Origin: Asparagopsis taxiformis
Lineage: Eukaryota; Rhodophyta; Florideophyceae; Bonnemaisoniales; Bonnemaisoniaceae
DNA: 64,000 nucleotides
Assembly: GCA_030407315.1 (NCBI GenBank)
Contig: JALQPE010002318.1
Coordinates: 23,619 to 87,618 of the forward strand
Direction of reading: 5' to 3'
A program made the translations under genes and the position numbers. Below, in pieces: positions 42,590-54,106 of the stretch (positions are counted from its first letter, which is position 1; each line of letters begins with the position of its first letter). The notes beneath the pieces were generated by a model. It saw only the letters and a list, made by a program, of their open reading frames with translations, was not told where the DNA came from and searched no databases.

Positions 42590-43985
42590 CTCTTCTCTTT
42601 GGATTCGAGAGAACCTTGCACAAATTGTGGATTAATGTCAACTAGTAGGCAACTAATAAGATGGTATCCGTCTCTTTTTAACCAGGCCACTGTAATAGTT
42701 TATAGTACCTATATTTTCTTACCGTTACATCTTATCGAAAACTTCACACTGACTAGTGTCCTACCTAACTCAAGGAACAGGTGACTTGATTTCCCATGTT
42801 GGGTTCTTCAGCGATCTTTAATGCCTCCAACGATTCCTGCTTCCTTTTCTGAATGAAATACACGAATCATTTACAATTTAGCTTCAGTACATGGTATAAT
42901 AGGCCTCAATAGTAATCTTGTTATGGTAATAAACTATATATAGATGAGAACACGGTTGCAATTCTCTTTCGGATTGTCTACTACTCTAATTTACAGCATT
43001 TATTCGATGTTTCTCCTTCAGTATGCAGCTAAACATCAATACCAAGACTTTTAGGTTGGTTTGACATTGCGTAGGGGCATGATTTCTATTTCTGCTAATT
43101 TATCACGTCCAGAAAATTTGACAGATCATCCGCTGCCAAATCATCTGCCACATCATCGTCTGCCAAATCATCTGCCTTCCAGTTACGACGAGGTCATTAT
43201 GAGTGGATGAGCTGTCTATTTAAGGCTGTTGATGCGCGACGTATAGGACCATTTCATCATCCGGTTATCATGAAGATGACAGGTAAGGCTGGTACGTTGT
43301 CGAGTAGGTATCTTTCCCCTCTCTCATTTCTTTCCACATGCTTTCCATGAAAGATAGTGCACTAACCATAAATATCGTTCTTCGCTGATCCTATTCTAGT
43401 CTATTGATTGCAAATGATTCTGGCATAGGTATTGGTTATAGGTTGGAATGACGAAAGCTTGCAAGCTTTCGTCATTCCAACCTACAACCAATACCTTTGC
43501 ACGCAAAAATAGTTCAATGATGGTAAGTTTGTTCATTCCATTCATACTCATGTTCTTCTCATCCTTTACAATACTTTTCTATATCCGATTGCTAACCTGT
43601 TGCAAATCATCTGTAATGGTGTTTATTTCCCTCCTGTCTGAACATCACATGTAGTTTTGAAACAGCGAGGAACTCGATTTGCTTGCACAATAGTTCTGGT
43701 TGTAGAGATAGTAAGATTTTAGATACGATAGTTCGATTTTATGAGTAGTCTAGTCTAACGATAGAACTGAAACAATCCTTCAGGCATCGTTGTCCTTGCT
43801 ACATAAAAATTCTGACATCCTTTTAGATCACACTTGGTTATCCCTATACACTTCTATGAAGACCACCGAGAGAGATACTCCATTCTGCCCGACATTTCGT
43901 AGCCAGATGCCTGAACATGCGGCTGGAATGGCATTTCCACCTCATTCTATCGTCCTGAACATCAATTGTAGGCACTAGAAAGTAT
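42590..43985. promoter_or_regulatory. Transposase upstream region
   Basis: No gene seen. A short AAATCATCTGCC repeat lies at about 43125-43180. A perfect 42-bp palindrome lies at 43441-43482. The region must contain the transposase promoter (minus strand), but no specific element can be fixed. Confidence 0.4.
43441..43482. repeat. Perfect 42-bp palindrome
   Basis: Arms GGTTGGAATGACGAAAGCTT and its reverse complement around a central GC. It extends imperfectly outward (TTGGTTATA against TACAACCAA). It has the same appearance as the other fold-back palindromes. Confidence 0.9.
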
Positions 43986-43989
43986 TACC

Positions 43990-45185
43990 CTAGGCATCAT
44001 ATTCTACTACTTTCCCGTTCTGTCCGAGTCAGTACCGCCAGGCACTACAATTTACTGGTTCAGTATAGACTTCCCGGCAGTAAATTGTACTGTCTCAAGC
44101 ACTAGTTCCAGGTAGTGAAATGTACTGCCACAGGTAGCACTCCCAGGTAGTACACTGCACTGCCACAGGCAGTAACTGGTACTGTCCTATGCCCCTGTCG
44201 AGTACAACACTATCAGACAGTACTTTACGCTGATCTGGACAGCTCTATAATACATCAAAATCTACTACTTTTTGTAGTGCTGTGGGGCAGCAATTCACAT
44301 ATCCTGGAGCAGTACAGCGTGGCAGTGATTTACACATACGCAAGTAGTAGAGCACGGCAGCACTTTCCACCACGGCAAGTAGCACGGTACGGTAGCACTT
44401 TTCGTATCATAAAGCAGTACTATCAGGCAGCTTTTCCCAGACACTATCAGTACCTCATTTCATTGCTTTCACACATTTCGTCAGACATCATAATTTACTG
44501 TCCCCACTCGCTTCCACAGGCAGTAGAATACACAGCCTCGAAGCATGTCTGCTGTCATCATATTCCACTGCATTACTCTACTGCCAGAACATAGACTTGT
44601 CACTACCTGTAAGTACAAAAAAAAGCAGCACCACACAGCAGCAGAAATTACTGCTTTGTCCAATAATAGAATACAGTACATTTCTCTGCCTCTGCCATGA
44701 CTTGCAGGCAGTATCATACAGTACATCGGGGCACTACCTAAATATAGCAAAATGTGCTGCCGTCATTCGGGCCCGCAGCCAGCACAGCACGCTGCCGGAA
44801 ACACTAGCTTCTACTGCCACACGGTGCATCCCACGCCACCAAATAGTACTGCCGTGGGCCATATTCCTGGATAGCATATTTTACTCCCTCCCCGTGCTGC
44901 CCAAGTCAGCACAATATACTACTTTATTTTACAGGCCAATGTAGCACAAATCACTGCCAGAAAGACAATCTAAATCCAGCAACTATCACTGCCTCCCACC
45001 ACTGCCTCACCTCATACATCCAGGCAGTACTTTCTACTGCCGTCGGCAGCACATGGCCACTGCCTCCGGGCAGTGCACTGTACTGCCGGCAAGTAGGGCA
45101 TTAATTTATATTTTTACAGTACTAAATTTTACTGCCTCAGGCAGTAAATTTTACTGCCGTACAGTACTGCCCCAGGCCCGATTTC
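43990..45185. repeat. Right subterminal repeats of the giant CACTA element
   Basis: A long array of diverged TACTGCC, GGCAGTA and CAGGCAGTA half-sites, including GGCAGTAAATTTTACTGCC near 45140. It is longer and more decayed than the left array. The terminus follows at 45198. Confidence 0.8.
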
Positions 45186-45198
45186 AGACACAGTAGTG

Positions 45199-47024
45199 TT
45201 TCTCTCATTCTGAAACACAAATCGGCTACCATTCTTCATTTCTCTTTAACTCTCAAGAACAAAGCGCCCCATCTGAAAATATCTCCCGCTAGAACTCCCG
45301 TATTAAAAAATGTTGGATCCCACCCCTAACTTCATATCAATTCTTCGTGAACAGTTCAGAATTATATATTTTCAAAGTGCTGGAAGTGTTCATCTCCCAG
45401 CAAGCAGTATGTCCGATTAGAAATATCCAACTTCGTTTCAAACCAAAGAATGCTGGAACCACTGCTTAACTGTTCGGACTGAACATATATCCCTTGTTTG
45501 CAGCCAAACCTACGCACCATTCGAATAGCAGACAGAGCTCTATTCTGCCCGCCACTGAAACAAATAATCTCTCTCGGTTCCTGCTATAACCTACACCACA
45601 GATAACCCTAAAGCACCAAAAATTGCGTTTGCTGTTAGTTTTCGGTTTATGCGGCGAAACTTGGTGTCAAATAAGCTCTTGAAACAATGCTGGATGCTTT
45701 TCTGTAACGTACAGTGTGAGAGTTGTAACAAAAACCTTATCAGTGGAATGATCGTGCGTTCAATTCTTGATTATTGCGGGAGGACTGTGATGATGCTGCT
45801 AGAGGTGAAAAAGTGCACGGATACTATTAATGGGATATGTTCGTTAACTAATCTGACACATAATCACGGCAACTGTGCTGAAGCAGCAACTATAGCGCTT
45901 GCTATAATCCCTCGTTGTCCCTAATTTCTTCTGATTCCCCGTTTATCGCACGGTTGGACGGAAAGTGGGAGAAGGGTGTTCTGTTAGGTTTGTCTGCTAT
46001 TGCAGTACGACACGGAAAGCAGTCCAGGAGTCTTCGTATGTACGTACGCCGTTGGTTTGAAACGAATGCTGTTGAACCGCAACTACCGAGCGCGCTATTT
46101 CCTGTCATCAGTTTTCGGAAGGTAGTGAGAATCCCGGGAGCGGTGGCGATGTGGATGCATTAATTCCGTGCGTGGATACGCTGTGCAAAACGGGAGATGA
46201 CGTGGCGTGTTTCTGAATATGGGCGGCAAATAGCACCGGACGAAAACATTTGAATGCCCTGGATCGGACGAACCGGGTGTATGTGGACCGTGGCGCCATA
46301 GCAACGACGGTGAGTCGAAGTTTTGGCTCGGCGGCGGCGAAACTTTTGAAATTAGGTTTTTGACGCGAAATTGTTTTCGTTGAAACTTTCCTTGGTGAAG
46401 TGACGCAGAGAGGCACGAAAATTCACGTGTATGGAATGTGCATTTTTCAGCTTGGTATTTGGTAAAGCCCCAGAACATGTTTTGCAATATTAGAATATCT
46501 GGCCAATGCGCGTGCGAAACGTATCCATAATCGCAGAACAAAGCGTTTTTATTTGTACAAGTGTTTCGCAGAACAACGGTACGCTATTGGCGCGAACTGC
46601 AGAGCAGCCCGACCTGGTTCCCTGATAGTATACCGGTAGATTCTCCGCGGGCCGGTTCACGGCAGCTGTCTTCGCTGACTTTTGAGGTATGACAAAATCG
46701 GCACGTGGACAATGTACGCCCTTGGCGAAGTGTAGGAATTGTGGATAACATCCGCCCACTGCTGTACCAGGCACAGAACTCGATCGAAATCGAATAAGTT
46801 TAGTGTAGAGAACGCAGAGGGGCCGCCAGGTCTGCTGGATATCGAACCAGTCCAACCCGAGGGGGTAGGAGTCATGTAGTCCTTCAGGTGATTAGCCTTT
46901 CTGTGCTTGTAGCTGAATGGCCCAAAACCCATATCCTGAGAGATCTTGCGGGTTCCGCTCTGTGGGATATTCCTCTGAACGTTTTCTAAGTTTGAGTAGT
47001 TAAGAGAAGTCAATGAAAAGCTGA
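45199..47024. other. Right flank of giant element; unrecognised frames
   Basis: Plus-strand frames at 45649-45924 and 45915-46163 and a minus-strand frame at 46657-47013 have protein-like composition but no family I recognise. The minus-strand one lies just downstream of the tyrosine recombinase and may belong to the DIRS-type element. No intact gene is claimed. Confidence 0.3.
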
Positions 47025-48500
47025 CTACGGCTGATAAATCCGAAATTTATCGGATACAAGGAGTGCAAATATTCTGTCGTTAACTGCAAGTTTCATCCCA
47101 TCTCCTCTGTTCACAGGATGGTATAATGAGAAGACGGTATTAAGATTATCGTCTACCGCAATAAAGGAGCTTTTCTTGAGGATAGTTGGCAGCTTGACAT
47201 TTGTCGAGCGACAAACCAAAGTCCAGTCCCGCTTCCCATGTGAATGAGATATACTCACGGAGGGGACTCCCTGATCAGTTTTATCTGGCTGCAGGGTCGT
47301 ACCGGGTGACACAGGCGTCCGTGAGACTTTGTCCTTGTTTTCTATGTGGTTTTGCTTGGAATAGGAGCGGGTATGTCGCGAAGGGGATCGAAATTGGCCT
47401 TTTGTGCGAGGATGATCGGATGAGGTGAGGGAAAGAATGCGAAAAGCTCCCGGAGGTCGGGCGATGGTATGTAATGACTGATTACCCACAAGGAAATCAC
47501 AAGAGGCTTGCGCGTAGCTAGAGATCTTTTCTGCTTGTGCGGTAGTGAGCTGCAGTTTCTGGATGATCGCGCTACCGTTGGAAAGATAATGTCGGAGAGA
47601 TTGTATGCTTTCCCATCTACTATGTATGGCAATCGTGGCTACTTCTTTTCCATTACAGTAGTCGTGCAACGTACCACCAATTCGAGTAGTATGACGGGTG
47701 AGGGTGTCCGGAAGGCCGAAGAAAACAGCCGCCTCCTTAAGCTTGGCAAGGTACCGGGAGTACGGAATTGGAAATGCACAGCCGGTTTTTGAACTGATCT
47801 CTGCGTAGCGATGTAGGAGTTCTATAACCGACTCTTTGCGGATGGCTGTGAACTGTAGAGGTCCTGTTTTCGCATCCCTGGTATTAACGCCGAAAATCGA
47901 CTTTGATAGGTGCCTTGCCCATGTGTCTCCTCGTAATGCAACGTCCGTCTAATCCAGTTGAAGTACCTCTGAAGCTCTCAAGTATCCTCCCTAGGCTGTC
48001 AGGATTGCCCCTGCTTGGCTCATTAATAGATTGGAGGAAATGGACAATGGCAAGCATGATGTGATGGGTGAGGGGAAGGGCGGAGTGAGATGGAGTCCAT
48101 TTTTCCATCCCTTGAGGGCCCCCTAGCTCGGGAAAGCATGCGATTGAGCTCTGGAGAAACTAATGAAAGGTGGGATACCAGGTTTGCCATGTCTTGCTTG
48201 CGGCCGGCTGACGCGTCTTCAAGGTCTATTGTCTCGATATACTCGGGCAGAGCGATATCCAGCTCATAAGGCGTAGATGGTTCGTGAGAAATGCGTTTCT
48301 GGAACCGTTTGAAGGCTGAAAGGTACTTGGCGCGCGTAACTGGTTTGAGAGTGTCGCGTATGGGAGGGTGATCGTCAAATATATTATGGCCGCTTTCCCA
48401 TAGCCCTTTGAGAAAATCAGAACCCTGATATGAAGATTCAATGGAGAGTAGAAGAGGCGGGGGAGCACCAAACGGTCTTCGAATTATCACTCGTGTCACA
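47025..48500 (-). pseudogene. DIRS-type tyrosine recombinase, frameshifted
   Basis: Minus-strand pieces in order: an N-terminal SAM-like core-binding region (TRAKYLSAFKRFQKRI, near 48330), then across a frame change QFTAIRKESVIELLHRY, LTRHTTRIGGTLHDYC and SRWESIQSLRHYLSNG. The H.TRIGG block, the His-containing HSRW block and the C-terminal Tyr are the catalytic pattern of tyrosine recombinases of DIRS/Ngaro-type retrotransposons, which integrate by recombination. The frame changes between the N-terminal and catalytic parts (about 48100), with a stop near 47945, so it is not functional. Confidence 0.7.
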
Positions 48501-48900
48501 GGCGGCAATATTATTGCTGAACTAGTATTTCTTACCTGAAAGATGCCCTTCTGAAACGTCCTTCCGATGTGGATATCGGCTGGGGAAGCTACATCCGCGA
48601 AGTGCGATGTCGTGACGGGCCGTCGGCGGGGTTTCTCTCGGACGAGACTTGTATGAAAAGAGGTTATATGTAGTGTGCAATAGCGAGTGAAGCAAAGCGA
48701 CGACAAGGAAGGGCGAGATCTCGTGATGAAGATCTCCCTTTCGGTAGAGCACCTATGACAACCAGTGTATCAAAGATAATTAACAGGCGTTTCCCAATGA
48801 TTGGGTAAATTGCCACCCAGTCGATTGCAAGGACGGCGGCGTGTGGTTCTAGGGTATTTATGTGTTCATGGCGGCTCCATGTATGCGAGAATGCGACTGA

Positions 48901-49305
48901 TCAAGCCAGGAGCTTAACGAGTGCATGTAATTTCACCTGCTCGAGGTTACTGCGATGTGCAGGATCGGATAAAACATAGTCCTCGAGGGCCTTCTGTTTC
49001 CGCTCGTTGAGTCGTGCGAAGCAGACTCCAGCTGCTGTGTTAGATGCATCGAAGGCAAAAATCATATTCCATGTAGGGCGCTGGAGACGGACAACAGACA
49101 TCGGCAGGAGGCACACCATTGTGAACAATTCGCGCTTTACCACTGGAGCTAAAGGTCTGTTTTGCGATTTTCCGTTGTTGACATAATTGTGGCGCAAGTT
49201 ATGTCGAGAACGCGCACTCGGGTTGAACCGATGGCGTCGAGTTGAATCTGTGTGCATCCGCGTTAGTTTGTCAGTGAGCGAGCGTACGCATGGCGTTACG
49301 ATCAC
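48901..49305 (-). pseudogene. DIRS-type RNase H fragment
   Basis: Contains PVVKRELFTMVCLLPMSVVR and MIFAFDASNTAAGVCFARL, resembling the RNase H domain that sits between reverse transcriptase and recombinase in DIRS elements. The order on the minus strand (RNase H, then recombinase) fits. No reverse transcriptase is visible upstream, so the element is internally deleted. Confidence 0.6.
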
Positions 49306-49504
49306 ATCTCACGGCGCGTCTGCGCGAGCGCGTGCGACTGCGAGCCTGGAGCCACGTGTAGCGATTTCTACGAATTTCCCTTTATTTCCCCTTTTTGGGT
49401 TTTTTATGACGAAAGTCTTTTTCCCAAATATTTCCCTTTTGCGTGCGAGCGCGCGATCGCCGGCCTGCCGCGCAAGGACAACCTGTCCTGCATAGTTAGC
49501 TATT

Positions 49505-50766
49505 AATGGTCGTTCTGCTTCGCACCTTACCAATAAACAGCCAGCCTTTTCGCAGCTACGAGCTAACTGTCATACCGCCTGGCGGTCCTCTCAATCTGAG
49601 CCGTGTCGCTTCCATATTGGGTACCCACTTACGGGATGTGCCAATCATAAGGCACCAGCCAACTGGGCGTGTTTCCTGTAATTGGGACAAGCGCAAGGCT
49701 GTAAACACCCCACTCGGGCCTAACGGCCCCGGCCAAGACCCCACAAGGGACAAATTTCTAACTTAAGCTGATCAGCTGTAAGCCTAACTGGCAACAACCT
49801 CGCGGGTAGGCGAGTGCCGTTAACTGGGCTCTGGTTGGTCAATAACTGGATATTTATTCCTAACCACTAACCCTAGCTTACAGTAGACTTGGTATTAAAG
49901 TAAACCACAGATACCGAAAGACTTCGATTTTAATCTATTTTTTAGGGATCCCCTTCGCCAATTCCTATGATTCTTTTTTGTCTGAAAGCGGATTTTCCGC
50001 GGTTTATTCATGTAAAACTATAGCATTCTAGTCTAGCTGGTTCCTCTACAGCATCACAATAAAGTATTTGAGCCGTTCAAAGGCTCCGAGAACGTGAACG
50101 ACTCTCTTGGCCCTCTCGGCGAATTTTCGATGGGAGCGCACGGTGCTTCACAAGGAGCAGCGCTTGGCCCCAGGTATGATACAATAGTGATAACCAGTTG
50201 TCGAATAAAATAACAGTTATAATTCCTCTAAAAATTGCCTTCTACAGTGCTGTACTGTCAAGTTGATTAGTGGCTCTCCCCCATTAGGCTCGGACGTACC
50301 CCGGATGGAGATCGATGAGCTGAGCGATTATGCTGTTCGAGAAGGGATCTACATGGAAGGCTAGAAATGTAATGTTGAATAAATGGAGTACTTGCACTGA
50401 TCTAGGATTACTGTTATCCAGTGTAAAATTCGACCTTCAGACTAGCTTTACTTTGCGGATGAAATGAAGGAAAACGGACAACTAGAACCCAATAAATTAC
50501 TTTAATTTGAATATGTCAATTTATTGATTTTTTAATATAAATTCCTAGATTTCGAAAGTCTTCCGGTAGCTGTGGAAGACTTTAATACGGCACTGGAATA
50601 GCCAGTAGGCTCGGTTTCTAGAGTAACGTAAACTCAAGTGGAATTAAGACCCATTGGAACAGTGTTCGCATATTTATTGTTCAACCCTCTCCGGGAAAAC
50701 CTTATTAATGGTCGTTCTGCTTCGCAATTTACCAATAAACAGTCAGCATCTTCGCAGCTACGAGTT
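49505..50766. repeat. Direct repeats of about 60 bp flanking a small TIR element
   Basis: TATTAATGGTCGTTCTGCTT followed by CGCA, ACCAATAAACAG, TTCGCAGCTACGAG occurs at about 49502-49564 and again at about 50704-50766, same orientation. These may be the direct repeats of the DIRS/Ngaro-type element; a smaller TIR element sits between them. Confidence 0.6.
49892..50588. mobile_element. Small non-autonomous TIR element (about 0.7 kb)
   Basis: Imperfect inverted ends: left GTATTAAAGTAAACCACAG then ACCGAAAGACTTCGA; right, reverse complement, GTATTAAAGTCTTCCACAG then ACCGGAAGACTTTCGA. No coding capacity. No clear target duplication. MITE-like. Confidence 0.45.
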
Positions 50767-51475
50767 AAGCGTCTAGCGCGTCGCGAGGACCGTTTGCGTT
50801 GAGACTTTGCGTGCGGGGTTGCTCACGATCGCCGACGTTCGCGTGCGCGCTGCGCATAAACCGATCTTCGAACTGCGTCGCACCGCGATACTGCGCGCTG
50901 CGTCGCACTCCACTAGGCCAGGGATTTACGACCCCTGTGCGGATCGCGTTGTGCTCGAGTTTACTCGGTGATCTCCCCCTGAGATCACGGCTTGCGCCGG
51001 CCCGCGAATCCCGTGTTGCGATCGATCCCTGCGCGTTCCGCCGTTGTACCACACGATCGCCACCGCGACCGAGCGACGCGCGAAACGCAAGTTCACTAGC
51101 GCGATCTGGTTCACCACGCCCTGACACGACAAGCGATTCTAGAACTCCCTTAGCGACCGCCATTCTGGCTGGTCCTACAACAACATACAGAGTATGCTGA
51201 ATACGTTTCCAATTCCCCTCCGCGACATTATTATCACTATCAGAAGATGGTACATCCTCATTATCCTTCGGCGTCAGAGGGCAGAACAAGGCACCTCGCA
51301 ACCTTACCTCGAATGGACATCCAACTTGGACGTCACCACTACACAGCAATGTAGCATTTTCAATATATCGGCGGCCATCATCAAAATACTTCGAGCGACG
51401 CACGGTGACCTTATCTCCGAAGCTCTCAGATGTATGCTTCAGAGCAGCAATTAATCCAGTGCTGTTATCCCATCC
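50765..51475 (-). pseudogene. Unrecognised ORF, 5'-truncated by the right transposon copy
   Basis: A minus-strand open frame of more than 230 codons that runs without an ATG right up to the transposon terminus at 51481 (reads DAGWDNSTGLIAALKH at its start). The 3' part is Arg/Gly/Ser-rich. I do not recognise the family; a retrotransposon Gag-like protein is possible given the DIRS remnants next to it. The missing 5' end shows that the transposon inserted into, or recombined within, this ORF. Confidence 0.4.
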
Positions 51476-51480
51476 TGCGT

Positions 51481-51800
51481 CAGTGTTTTCGGAAGTGGAC
51501 GCGGACGTCCAGTCTCTCTAGTACGGGTCCTAGTCGGCCCCGAGATTTACTAGAACAAATGAACGTCCGCGTCCAAAAAAAAATAAAAATTTTTTGGATG
51601 CGGACGTCCACTTTCTCTAGTACATATGGCGGAATACTAGGACCCGACATCCACTTTCTCTAGTACATATGGCGGAATACTAGGACCCGACATCCACTTT
51701 CTCTAGTACATATGGCGGAATACTAGGACCCGACATCCACTTTCTCTAGTACGTTTGGCGGAATACTAGGACCCGACATCCAGTATACAATATATCAGCG
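51481..51800 (+). repeat. Terminus and subterminal repeats, right copy
   Basis: Terminal block with CGCGGACGTCCAG and AACGTCCGCGTCC motifs, then four units of ACTTTCTCTAGTACATATGG followed by CGGAATACTAGGACCCGACATCC. Mirrors 2790-3096. Confidence 0.75.
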
Positions 51801-51828
51801 AAAACCGGGAGGGAAGAAATTACAGCGG

Positions 51829-52581
51829 ATGGTAAATTCAGGTCCCATATCGGACCGTATTTTATTCTCTCATTTAGGAAACTGCTCGTATACAACACGT
51901 CTCTCTAGAATAGGGAATACATATCTGGTCAGAATAGGAAATAAATACCCGGTTAGAATAGGAAATACGTATCCAGCCAGAATACGAAATACGTATCCAG
52001 CCAGAATACGAAATACGTATCCAGCCAGAATACGAAATACGTATCCAGCCAGAATACAAAATACCTGTCAGCATATCGTCGATCACCCATCTCCCTCACT
52101 ATCACGTTCTCCCTACCATCCGAACGCCATGCACCACCATCCGCACATACTGCAAGAACCCTCACGACCTAGATTACAAAAATCCGCTCCTTCCCAATTC
52201 CATCCCCGCTTTCCTCGACACCACCCCAGCCCATTAAATCATCAAGACATCAAACACGAACATGGTCAGCAAAATCTTACACCACTTGAAACCCACTCTC
52301 ACTTCTATCGTATGCCCGAAAATATACACATACCAGAAACACCTCACAGCTTCATTCCCCATCTTCCTACATCCCTTCTTCACTCTCCTTCAGTCCTGCC
52401 GTTCCTGCTTCACCACTCCTGCATCACATACAAAACATCAACCCCAACAGTCAGATTCAAAAGCAACGCTTACCACGACAGATATCCTAGAAACTCCCTT
52501 ACTTACCTCTCCGAGAGGATGAGTGAATCATCCATCCTACACAAAATACAAACCATGATCCAAAAACCTTGCAATGAATAA
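51829..52581 (+). CDS. Repeat-bearing ORF, 250 aa (right copy), doubtful
   Basis: Counterpart of 2022-2750 on the transposase strand. The ATG is followed by 8-residue repeats (ARIRNTYP), one unit more than in the left copy, then a His/Pro-rich tail. It overlaps, on the opposite strand, the end of the intron-like array. No recognised domain; coding status doubtful. Confidence 0.25.
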   Translation: MVNSGPISDRILFSHLGNCSYTTRLSRIGNTYLVRIGNKYPVRIGNTYPARIRNTYPARIRNTYPARIRNTYPARIQNTCQHIVDHPSPSLSRSPYHPNAMHHHPHILQEPSRPRLQKSAPSQFHPRFPRHHPSPLNHQDIKHEHGQQNLTPLETHSHFYRMPENIHIPETPHSFIPHLPTSLLHSPSVLPFLLHHSCITYKTSTPTVRFKSNAYHDRYPRNSLTYLSERMSESSILHKIQTMIQKPCNE

Positions 52582-53480
52582 TCAAAGTCAGCAGTCCATA
52601 TCTTCGCAAAACAAGTCTTGGTGCTCAGTGAAACTTACCTTCCGTCATCACCATTCCTGCATCATCTACACAACATCGGAATCAACCACAACAGTCAGAC
52701 TCAAAACCAACCTTCCCTCGCAGCTTACTTTCAAAACTCGCACACTTACCTTCGCTCCACACAATACACACCATGACTCAATAGGCTTCCAATGAAAAAT
52801 ATCGCATCAACGGAAATAGTCAGACTCAAAACCAAGCTTCCCTCGCTGCTTACTTTCAAAACTCGCACACTTACCTTACCCGTTCCATCCTGCACACAAT
52901 AAAAACCATATATCACGTAATCGTGTAGCCAAGAAAAGTAGTCAGCATTCCGCATCTTCGCACAACCGGTCTGGGCGCCCAATGTGACTTACCTTCCGTC
53001 ATCACTATTCCTCCATCACCTACGCAACATCGGAATCAATCGCAACAGTCAGATTGAAAACCAACGTTTCCCTCGCTACATACCCTGAGAACTCGCAAAT
53101 GTACCTCTCATCCATCCTACACACAATACAAACCATGATCCAAAAACCTTGCAATGAATAATAATCATAGTCAGCAGTCCATATCTTCGCAAAGCACATC
53201 TTGGCACTCAATGAAACTTACCTTCCGTCATCAACATTCCTGCATCATCTACACAACATCGGAATCAACCACAACAGTCAGACTCAAAACCAACCTTCCC
53301 TCACAGCATACTTTCAAAACTTCACGTACCTCTCTTCCATCCTCCGCTCAATACACACCATCAGTCAACAGGCTTCCCATGAAAAATATCGCATCAACGG
53401 AAATAGTCAGACTCAAAACCCACGCTTCCCTCAACGCATACCCTCGAAGGTAGAGGATGGAACGAAGGTACGTGCGCGAA
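52440..53480 (-). repeat. Tandem array of intron-like units (right copy)
   Basis: Inverted counterpart of 1120-2200. On the minus strand it shows the same donor-like GTAAGT/GTACGT, CTGAC and TGTGTAG elements around micro-exon-like segments. The first unit is disturbed by the fold-back palindrome at 53446-53505. Confidence 0.5.
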
Positions 53481-53505
53481 TCTTGATCAAGATTCGCGCA
53501 CGTAC
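53446..53505. repeat. Fold-back palindrome specific to the right copy
   Basis: TACGTGCGCGAATCTTGA joined to its reverse complement TCAAGATTCGCGCACGTA. The left copy (about 1123-1165) has this segment only once, in one orientation. The right copy has the segment with GTAGAGGATGG inverted and partly duplicated. Confidence 0.9.
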
Positions 53506-54106
53506 AAAGCAAAGTCGGTCAAAGAATATCAGTCGGTGATGAGGGCGGAGTGGAGCCTGCGGCGTCGACCGGACAGCTTTCTGCGTCCGCTTAAGTCTTG
53601 CTGTGCATACTCGAAATCATCGCCGGCAGTGAGATTGAGTATGGCCCAAGCCATGGTCTCTGATTCCCCGAACAATGAGATCCGGATCGAGAACAACAAA
53701 TATAAACATATAATCATATATATGAGAATCCATTTGCTTTCCTTACATGATCCGTGGCATATCCGCTGTAAAGCACATTCAGATTCCACGAAGTTCGGAA
53801 ATAAAAAAGTTTATTATTACAAATGAATTAATTGAAAATTCATCTCCCAGGGTGGTCGTTCGTCCTTCCATGCACACGTTGCCAGCACGCAATGTGATGT
53901 AACAGTTGGAAATGATTGAACTCTCGGTTAAATTCCACCGTTGGGATGTCAGCTGGAGTGAGCACAAAACTACTACCCACAAAACTACGAACGAACACGT
54001 TACATTCCAAGTCTCGAAAGCACCACAAAAATAAAATTGGTCGCATCTGGACGGCACAGTCTCCCCTGTTCAGCTCGCAATCCTCCCTTTTGCGTCAAAA
54101 CTCGAC

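Larger units (their letters stand above)
5721..45198. mobile_element. Giant CACTA element (39.5 kb) carrying a DNA/chromatin-modification gene set
   Basis: Left end CACTACTGAGTTTGAGA at 5721; right end, reverse complement, CACTACTGTGTCTGAAA ending at 45198. Both sides are flanked by TT (5719-5720, 45199-45200), a 2-bp target duplication. The inner flanks (5755-6110, 43990-45185) hold many palindromic copies of GGCAGTAAATTTTACTGCC, the transposase-binding type of subterminal repeat. The cargo is, in order, coiled-coil protein (+), Tudor-like protein (-), ParB-like/methyltransferase/SET (+), ParB-like/2OG oxygenase (-), a second ParB-like/2OG oxygenase (-, interrupted) and transposase (-, two frames). 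Without the nested 15.76-kb element it would be about 23.7 kb. Confidence 0.85.

Noticed and set aside
45649..46163. Two overlapping plus-strand ORFs as a gene
   Set aside because: Protein-like but unrecognised, in different frames and without a supporting start or neighbours; listed only as a possible remnant.
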